From CADDZO01 sp035294145 (lineage in GTDB: Bacteria; Chloroflexota; Dormibacteria; Dormibacterales; Dormibacteraceae), in assembly GCA_035294145.1 (NCBI GenBank), contig DATGLL010000168.1:1-9396 (forward strand): a DNA stretch of 9,396 nt, given 5' to 3'. The notes beneath the pieces are model-generated. The model had not been told where the DNA came from and did no database searches. It saw only the letters and a list, made by a program, of their open reading frames with translations. Shown one piece after another: positions 1 to 7,000 of the stretch. A program made the translations under genes and the position numbers. The stretch's first letter is position 1. Each line of letters opens with the position of its first letter.

Positions 1-1
1 C

Positions 2-3000
2 CGAAGGCTGCACCGGCAGGCGGCGCGCCGGCTCGCCGCCGACAGCTCCCGGGCCGAGGTCTGGTGGCACTGGCAGCAGCCTCTGCTGGGCGCCCTCGGC
101 TTCGCGCCCGAGCCCATGGAGGAGCCGGTGGGGACCGCCTCGGGGGCGGTGCCGGTGGGGCGCTTCCAGCCCGACGCCGAGGGCCGGCCCCTGGTCCTGA
201 TCGACCTGCACGCGATGGGGGTGGACCTGGACCGCGACCGCTACGCCGGGGCCGTCGGAGCCGGGCGCCGGGACGACCCGCCGCTCAGCACCCAGCCCAT
301 CGCCCTCGCCTTCGAGGCGGCCCTGGACGCCCATCCCGAGGCCCGCTGGGGGCTTCTGGGCAACGGGGCCGAGCTGCGCCTCTACCGCAAGGGGAGCCCG
401 GTCTCGCGCCAGTACCTGGCCGCCAACCTGCCGGCGCTGGTCGAGGGCGACCGTCGGGAGGAGTGGACGGCGCTCCACGCCTGCTTCCGGGCGGCGGCCT
501 TCCTCCCCGGCCCCGACGGCCGCTGCTTCCTGGACCGGGTGCTCCAGGAGTCGGAGCAGCACGCCGGCCGGATCGCCGACGACCTGCGCGCCAACGTCCA
601 GGAGGCGGTGGAGGCGCTGGTGGGCGGGGTGATCGCGGAGCGGGAGAACTGGCGGCTGTGGGGCGGGCATGCCCCCGACCGGGCGCTGGCCCGCCGGCTC
701 TTCCAGGAGGCGCTCTACGTCCTCTACCGGCTGCTCTTCATCGCCTTCGCCGAGGCCCACGGCCTGCTCCCGGCCGCCGACGACCCCGTCTACCGCGACG
801 CCTACTCCTTCGAGCACCTGCGCGACCTCTGCGACCGCCCGCTGCCGGACCAGGAGGGCGACCACGACTACCTGTGGCGGACGGTCCAGACCCTCTTCCG
901 GCTGGTCCGGGAGGGGTTCGGGGAGGAGGGCGAGGGGGTGCTGCGCATCCCGCCCATCGGGGGCGAGCTCTTCTCCGAGGGGCGCACCCCGATCCTGAGC
1001 CGGGCCCGGGTGACGGACCGGGCCCTGCACCGGGTGGTGCAGGCGCTGAGCCTGGAGCGCTCGGGGAGGCGGGGCGCGCCCAGCCGCTTCTCCTACCTGG
1101 ACCTGGGGGTGGACCAGCTGGGCAGCATCTACGAGGGGCTGCTCTCCTACGAGGCCGACGTCACCGCCGAGCCCATGGTCGAGGCCCGGCTGACGAGGGA
1201 CGGCAAGCCCAAGGGCGAGCTGCTGGTGCTGCCCCAGCGGCTGGTGGAGACCAGCCACCGCCTGGCCGCGGCCACCGACCGGGTGATCCCGGCCGGGCGC
1301 TTCCTGCTCCGGGCGGGCGGGGTGCGGCGCAAGGCCAGCGGCTCCTACTACACCCCCTCGCCCCTGGCCTCGGTGCTGGTGGAGAAGGCCCTGGAGCCGC
1401 TGGTGGCCCCGATCGTGGAGGGCTGCGGCCGGCGCGACGCCCGCGGCCGCCCGGCCCGGCGGCCGGAGGAGGTGCTGGAGATCACGGTCATCGACCAGGC
1501 CATGGGCTCGGGGGCGTTCCTGGTCCACGCCGTGCGCCTCCTGGCCGACGCCTACCGGCGGGCGCTGCAGGCGGCGGGGGCGCCGGAGGAGCGGCTGCGC
1601 CCCCAGGAGCTGGCCGCGGTCAAGCGCCTGATCGCCCAGCGCTGCGTCTACGGCATCGACCTCAACCCGATGGCGGTGGAGCTGGCCAAGGTCTCGCTCT
1701 GGCTGGAGACCCTGGCCGAGGGCGAGCCCCTCTCCTTCCTCGATGCGCACCTGCGCTGCGGGGACAGCCTGGTGGGGGCGCCGGAGGCGGTGGCGGGGGA
1801 TGGGCCTCGGCTGGACCGGCTCCCGGACGCGGCCTACGCCGCCGTGCGCAAGGAGGCGTCGAAGGAGTGGAAGGAGGCGCTGCGCCAGGCGCGGCGGCGC
1901 AACGCGGCCGAGCTGCGCTGCCTGGAGGCGGGCTCGCTCTTCACCGAGACCCTGGGCCGGGCGCTGAGGGAGGGCCTGGACCGGCTGCGCCGGGCGCGGG
2001 AGGAGATCGCGGCCGCCACCCCCGACCCGGAGGCGCCGCTGGCCCTGAAGCAGCGGGCGGAGCGGGAGAAGGCGGAGCGCTACGCCCAGGCCCGCGCCGA
2101 GCCCCTGGTGCGGGCCCTGGAGGAGATCGCGAACCTCTGGTGCGCGGTCTGGTTCTGGCCCGAGGACCCCTCCTGCCCGCCACCCGACACCTTCCAGTAC
2201 CGGGCCATCGCCGAGGAGCTGCTGGCCGCGGCCCGGGAGGGGCGGGAGCCCCGGCTGGCCAGCCCCGAGGCGGCGCAGCTGGAGGTGGCCCGGCGGGTGG
2301 CGGCGGAGCGCCGCTTCTTCCACCGCTGGCTGGAGTTCCCCGAGGTGGAGGCGGCCGGCGGCTACGCGGCGGTGGTGGGCAACCCCCCCTGGGAGACGGT
2401 CAACACCGACCGCAAGGAGTTCTTGGCCCCCTTCGACGCCGAGCTGATCGCGCTCGAGGGCCCGGCCCTGGACAGGGGCATCGAGCGGCTCTTCGAGCGC
2501 GACCCGGAGGCGGCCGGGGCCTGGGCCCAGGAGGAGCGGCTGCGCCTGCAGCAGGCCCAGTTCCTCGCCGCCTCCGGCCTCTACGAGTGGCAGAGCAAGG
2601 CTGGCGGCTACCTCAACACCTACCAGCTCTTCTTCGAGCGGGGGGCGCGGGAGCTGCGCCCGGGCGGGCAGTGCGCGCTCGTCCTCTCCGGGGCCTTCGC
2701 CCTCAAGGCCAACGCCACCGAGCTGCGCCGGCGGGCCTTCGACGGCCACCGGCTGCGCTTTTTGGTGCTGAGCGACAATGAGCGACGGGCATATCCGATC
2801 CATCATGCGTTCGAGTTCTGCCTGGTCCAGGTGGGCCGGGAGCGGCCCACCGGCGATCTCCCCTGCGTCTTCCTGGTCGGCAAGCGGGAGGACGGCTCCT
2901 GGCGGAGCCTGGAGCTGGCCGGGCTGGTGGAGCTGGTCCGGGGCCTGCCCCGCGGGGCGGTGACGGTCGACCGGGAGCTCTTGGCCCGGCTCAGCCCCGA

Positions 3001-4075
3001 GACCTTGACCCCTCCCCTGCTCAACCACCCCCTGGACGCCGAGCTGCTGGGCCGCATCTTCCGGCGCTTCCCCCGCCTCGGTGACCCCGCCAGCGGCTGG
3101 CGGGCGGTGTTCGGGGCCGAGATCCATAGCTCGGCCGACCGAGGGCGGTTCGTGGCCCGCTCGCGGCTGGAGGCGCAAGGGGCGGTCCGGGTGAGCCCGA
3201 TCGAGTACCGGCTGGGGGAGGAGCGCTACCTGCCCCTCCTGGAGGGGCGCAACGTCTGGCAGCTCCGCTACGGCTTCACCGAGCCCAAGCTCTGGATCTC
3301 GGCCCGGGACGCGGAGGCGCTGCTCCCGCCCAACCCCGAGCTGGGCGGGCTTCGCTCCAACGCCACCCTGCGGGTGGTCTGGCGGGACGTCGCCCGCTTT
3401 AAGGATCAGCGGACCATGGTCGCCGCCATCGCCCCGGCCGGGACGGCGAGCAAGCACACCGTGCCCTACGTCCGGGCGGGGAGCCTCTCACCGGCCGAGA
3501 TGGTGCTGCTGGCCGCGCTCTGGGCCGGCTTCGTCTTCGATTGGCAGCTCCGCATCCAGGGCATCAACCGCATGACCTTCGGCCCGCTGCGCGCCCAGCC
3601 GGTGCCCTCCCCCTCGGAGCTGGCCCCGCTGCTCCCCCTGGCCCTGGCCGCCCTGGAGCCGGGCTGGCTGCGCGACGAGGCCGCCCGGGAGTGCGGGGCG
3701 GCCCCGGCCCCCGTCGAGTGGTGGCGGGCCCGGGCCCGGCTGGACGCCGCCCTCTTCGAGCTCTACGGGCTCTCGCTGGAGGAGGTGGCCCACGTGCTCG
3801 CCGCCTTCCCCCTCCTCGACCGCCAGCAGCCGCCCCTGCCGGGCGAGGCGCGGAGCACCGTCACCCGGGACCTGGTCCTGGCCGAGACCGCCCTCGGCTA
3901 CGAGCAGCCCGACCCGGAGCCGGCGCGGCTCCTCGGGCCCGGGGCCGGTCGCGGCCGGGCCCGGGAGCGGGCCGAGGCCGCCCTGCGGCTCGGGGCCGTG
4001 CCCTACTGGGTCGAGCCCGGGCCCGACCAGGCCCGGGAGTGGGCCGAGGACGAGGAGGAGGGAGAGGAGGGATGA
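2..4075 (+). CDS. Large Eco57I/PglX-type N6-adenine DNA methyltransferase (5' partial), PglXI/DrmMI-like candidate
   Basis: This protein probably transfers a methyl group from SAM to the N6 of adenine in a specific DNA site, as the modification arm of a phage-defence system. Residues are numbered from the in-frame ATG at 116. An N-terminal domain contains ARWGLLGNGAELRLYRKG (76-93), typical of type IIG/PglX enzymes. Methylase motifs follow: motif X-like GSYYTP (409-414), SAM-binding motif I DQAMGSGAF (460-468), VYGIDLNPMAVELAKVSLWLE (511-531), LRCGDSL (546-552) and catalytic motif IV NPPW (756-759). A helical region lies between. The C-terminal target-recognition part has PLLEGRNVW (1040-1048), RTM (1099-1101), QGINRMTFGPL (from 1148) and RLDAALFELYGLS (about 1209-1221), all COG1002 hallmarks. 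The frame is open and protein-like from position 2 (VWWHWQQPLLGALGF precedes the ATG), so the true start lies upstream and the protein exceeds 1,357 residues, long for PglX. Class is near certain; assignment to a named system is inference. Confidence 0.93.
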   Translation, partial: RRLHRQAARRLAADSSRAEVWWHWQQPLLGALGFAPEPMEEPVGTASGAVPVGRFQPDAEGRPLVLIDLHAMGVDLDRDRYAGAVGAGRRDDPPLSTQPIALAFEAALDAHPEARWGLLGNGAELRLYRKGSPVSRQYLAANLPALVEGDRREEWTALHACFRAAAFLPGPDGRCFLDRVLQESEQHAGRIADDLRANVQEAVEALVGGVIAERENWRLWGGHAPDRALARRLFQEALYVLYRLLFIAFAEAHGLLPAADDPVYRDAYSFEHLRDLCDRPLPDQEGDHDYLWRTVQTLFRLVREGFGEEGEGVLRIPPIGGELFSEGRTPILSRARVTDRALHRVVQALSLERSGRRGAPSRFSYLDLGVDQLGSIYEGLLSYEADVTAEPMVEARLTRDGKPKGELLVLPQRLVETSHRLAAATDRVIPAGRFLLRAGGVRRKASGSYYTPSPLASVLVEKALEPLVAPIVEGCGRRDARGRPARRPEEVLEITVIDQAMGSGAFLVHAVRLLADAYRRALQAAGAPEERLRPQELAAVKRLIAQRCVYGIDLNPMAVELAKVSLWLETLAEGEPLSFLDAHLRCGDSLVGAPEAVAGDGPRLDRLPDAAYAAVRKEASKEWKEALRQARRRNAAELRCLEAGSLFTETLGRALREGLDRLRRAREEIAAATPDPEAPLALKQRAEREKAERYAQARAEPLVRALEEIANLWCAVWFWPEDPSCPPPDTFQYRAIAEELLAAAREGREPRLASPEAAQLEVARRVAAERRFFHRWLEFPEVEAAGGYAAVVGNPPWETVNTDRKEFLAPFDAELIALEGPALDRGIERLFERDPEAAGAWAQEERLRLQQAQFLAASGLYEWQSKAGGYLNTYQLFFERGARELRPGGQCALVLSGAFALKANATELRRRAFDGHRLRFLVLSDNERRAYPIHHAFEFCLVQVGRERPTGDLPCVFLVGKREDGSWRSLELAGLVELVRGLPRGAVTVDRELLARLSPETLTPPLLNHPLDAELLGRIFRRFPRLGDPASGWRAVFGAEIHSSADRGRFVARSRLEAQGAVRVSPIEYRLGEERYLPLLEGRNVWQLRYGFTEPKLWISARDAEALLPPNPELGGLRSNATLRVVWRDVARFKDQRTMVAAIAPAGTASKHTVPYVRAGSLSPAEMVLLAALWAGFVFDWQLRIQGINRMTFGPLRAQPVPSPSELAPLLPLALAALEPGWLRDEAARECGAAPAPVEWWRARARLDAALFELYGLSLEEVAHVLAAFPLLDRQQPPLPGEARSTVTRDLVLAETALGYEQPDPEPARLLGPGAGRGRARERAEAALRLGAVPYWVEPGPDQAREWAEDEEEGEEG
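2756..2819 (+). other. AT-richer codon island inside the methyltransferase gene
   Basis: In this stretch the codons TTT, TTG, AAT, CGA, GCA, TAT, CAT and CAT occur close together, while flanking sequence uses G- or C-ending codons almost without exception. It encodes RFLVLSDNERRAYPIHHAFEFC, matching the N-x(n)-FpiH-x-x-F region common in Eco57I-like methylases, so the reading frame is intact. It also contains a short direct repeat, TGAGCGAC, at 2769-2776 and 2779-2786. No promoter boxes with convincing spacing are seen. Confidence 0.6.
4056..4071 (+). promoter_or_regulatory. Shine-Dalgarno sequence of the helicase gene, inside the methyltransferase tail
   Basis: AGGAGGG (4056-4062) lies 9 bases before the ATG at 4072, and GGAG (4061-4064) lies 7 bases before it. 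A further AGGAGG (4065-4070) sits too close to the start to be the main site. The same bases encode the acidic end of the methyltransferase (GAG GAG GGA GAG GAG GGA). The site supports the ATG at 4072 as the helicase start. Confidence 0.8.
4072..4075 (+). other. ATGA stop-start overlap coupling the two genes
   Basis: The helicase ATG (4072-4074) overlaps the methyltransferase TGA (4073-4075). This four-base overlap is the usual sign of translational coupling by ribosome re-initiation. It indicates a single transcript and coordinated production of the two proteins. No promoter or terminator is visible between them. Confidence 0.95.
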
Positions 4076-7000
4076 TCGCCCAGCGCCTGCAGCCCTTCCG
4101 CGCCGCCGAGGAGCTGAAGCGCGCCTACCGCAGCTACGTCGCCGCCAGCTTCCCGCTCCGGCGCCGGGAGCTGCGGGAGCGCTTCGACCGGCTGGTGGAC
4201 GAGGAGCGGCTGCTCTGGCAGGACCCCTTCGTCTCCCTGGCCCGCAGCCCCCGACCCGGCCGCAGCTTCGCCGAGCTGGAGGCGGCGGGGGTCATCGGCC
4301 CCGAGCTGCGGCGCGAGGTGGCCTTCGGCTTCGACCGCCTCCACGACCACCAGAGCCGGGCCATCGAGCGCCTCTCTACCCGCACCGGGGGCCGGAGCAC
4401 GATCGTGGCCACCGGCACCGGCTCGGGCAAGACCGAGTCCTTCCTCGTCCCCATCCTCGACCACTGCCTGCGCGAGCCCGGCGAGGGGGTGAAGGCCATC
4501 GTCCTCTACCCCATGAACGCCCTGGCCAACGACCAGCTGAAGCGGCTGCGCCGGCTGCTGGCCGGCACCGAGCGGGTGAGCTTCGCCCGCTACACCGGCG
4601 ACACCCCCTACAGCGAGGCGACCGCGCTCGAGGAGCGCATGCCCCCGCGCCCGCCCGAGAGCCCCGCCGCCGAGCGCTACTACCGGACCGAGATCCTGGC
4701 CTCGCCGCCCAACCTCCTGCTCACCAACTACACCATGCTGGAGCTGCTGCTGACCCGGCGCGAGGACCGGGAGCGGCTGCTCCAGGGGGCGCCGCTGCGC
4801 TACCTGGTGGTGGACGAGGTCCACACCTTCCAGGGGGTGCGGGGGACCGAGGTCGCCTGCCTGATCCGGCGGCTCAAGGAGCACGTGGGGCTGGGACGGG
4901 GCCGGCTGATCTGCGTCGGCACCAGCGCCACCCTGCAGCGGGGCGGCGACCCCCAGGCCCTGATCGGCTTCGCCCGCGACCTCTTCGGCGAGGACCTCGA
5001 CCCCGAGGCGGTGGTGACCGAGACGCCCCTGCCCCTGCCCGAGACGGGCCCGGTGCCGCCCCCGGCCGGGCCCATCCCCGAGGAGCTGCTGACCGCCGAC
5101 CTCACCGAGCCGGCCAACCTCCGGGCCCTGGCCGAGGCGCTGCTGGGCGAGGACCTGGGCGCCGTCCCCGACCCCGAGCTGCCGGCCGCCCTCTACGAGC
5201 GGACCCGGCTCCACCCCCTCTTCGTCGAGCTGGAGCGCCACCTGGAGGAGCCCCGGCCGGTGGCGAGCCTGGTCGGCCACCTCCGGCGCCTGCTCGGCCG
5301 GGAGGGGTCGAGCGACGAGGAGCTGCAGCGCGAGGCCACCGCCGCCCTCCTAGTCGGTGCCAGCGCCCTCGCCCCCGCCCCCGAGGGCGAGGAGGCCGAG
5401 CCCCGCTTCCGGCCCAAGGTCCACCTGGTGGTGCGCTCGCTCTCGCCCCTGGCCGGCTGCCTCGACCCCGGCTGCGGGGCGCTGCTCGCCGACGGCCGCC
5501 TGGAGTGCCGGGCCGAGGCCCACCCCGGCGCCCTGCGCCTGGCCCTGCCCCTGGGGGTGTGCCGCACCTGCGGCCAGGACTACTGGACGGCGGGGCTGCC
5601 CGAGCCGCTCCAGCGCCAGGAGCGCGAGGCCAGGAAGCGGCGGCGGAAGGCCTCGGAGCGGGTCCAGGCCCTGATCGGCGCCACCCTGGTCCCGGCCGGG
5701 CCGCCCGAGGTCTTCCTGATGCCCGCCGAGGCGGCGGAGGCGGAGACGGGCGAGGACGCCGAGGACGAGGAGGACCCGGAGGTCGAGGCGCTGCCGAGCG
5801 AGGAGGAGGGGGTCTTCACCCTCCCCCTCCTTCTCTGCTCGGCCTGCGCCACCCTGCGCCGGCCGGAGCAGGGGACCTGTCCCCACTGCGCCGCCGGGGC
5901 CCCGGCCCTGGCCGTGCGCGCCTTCGTCGGCGGCACCCGCTGCCCGCGCTGCCTCGGCTACGGCACCGGCCGGCCCATCATCACCCCCCTCCGCTCCGGG
6001 GCCAGCAGCTCGGTGAGCGTGCTCACCACCGAGCTCTTCGACCAGCTCGGGGCCGAGGAGCGCCGTACCCTGATCTTCGCCGACTCCCGCCAGGACACCG
6101 CCCACCAGGCCGGCTTCCTGCGCGAGCGCCACCAGGTCTTCGTCCGCCGCCAGCTCCTCTACCAGGCCCTGCGCGAGGCGGGCGGGCCGGTCGCCCTGAC
6201 CGACCTGGCCACCCACGTCTACCGCTACGCCGTCGACCGGGAGGGGGAGGCGGAGGCGCTGAACGTGCTCCTGCCCACCGAGACCCGGGAGGCCACCGAC
6301 CGGGGCTTCTTCGGCCCCGACGCCCTGCCCACCCGCCGCGAGGTGGAGATCGCGCGCCGCCGGTTGCGCTGGCACTGCCACCTGGAGCTGACCGCGGTCG
6401 CCAACCAGCGCAACTCGCTGGAGCGCGAGGGCCTGATCGGGGTCGGCTACGCCCGCCTGGACGACCTGGCCGAGCGGGCGCTGCCCCGGCTCGCGACCTT
6501 CCCCGGCCTCGGCTCCCGGGAGCGGGTGGCGGACCTGATGGCCGCCCTGCTCGACGTCCTCCGCTTCAACAAGGCGGTGGCCTACCCGCCCTTCGCCGAG
6601 TACCTGACCGAGCGCTCGCGGGCGGTGGAGGACGGGGAGGCGGTGCCCGCCCGCTACCTGCGGGTGCCGGTGGCCTTCGCCGCCCAGCGGCGCCGCAACG
6701 CCGTCTACGAGCTGCGGGCCTGGTACGGCACCAGGGGGCGGCGCACGGCCGTGGACGACCTGGTCGCCCGGCTCCACCCCGACCTCACCGTCGAGCAGCG
6801 CCACCACCTGATCGACCTCGTGGTCGAGGAGCTGCGGGAGCACGACTTCCTGACCCCGGTCGAGATCGGGCGCCGGCAGGCGCCAGGCCGCCGGGTGGCC
6901 ACCGGGCTGCAGCTGCGGCCGGAGCGGATCGAGGTCGAGGCGGCGACCGAGGTCCTCCGCTGCGACCGCTGCCAGCGGGCCACCGCCCGGCCCCGGCGGG

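Noticed and set aside
116..118. ATG at 116 as the true start of the methyltransferase
   Set aside because: The same frame is open to the left edge and reads like protein (RLAADSSRAEVWWHWQQPLLGALGF). No convincing Shine-Dalgarno sequence precedes 116, so the start is most likely upstream of the window.
64..2781. Plus-strand open frame of 905 codons overlapping the methyltransferase
   Set aside because: It is a Gly/Pro/Ala/Arg-rich shadow frame without domains. The frame read from position 2 contains the ordered methylase motifs. The shadow ends exactly where GC content drops near 2780.
2756..2819. Internal promoter in the AT-richer island
   Set aside because: No pair of -35 and -10 boxes with acceptable spacing is visible, and the stretch encodes conserved methylase residues in frame.
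4003..5280. Antisense open frame of 425 codons across the gene junction
   Set aside because: It is low-complexity and spans the ATGA junction of two well-supported genes on the other strand, with no motif of its own.
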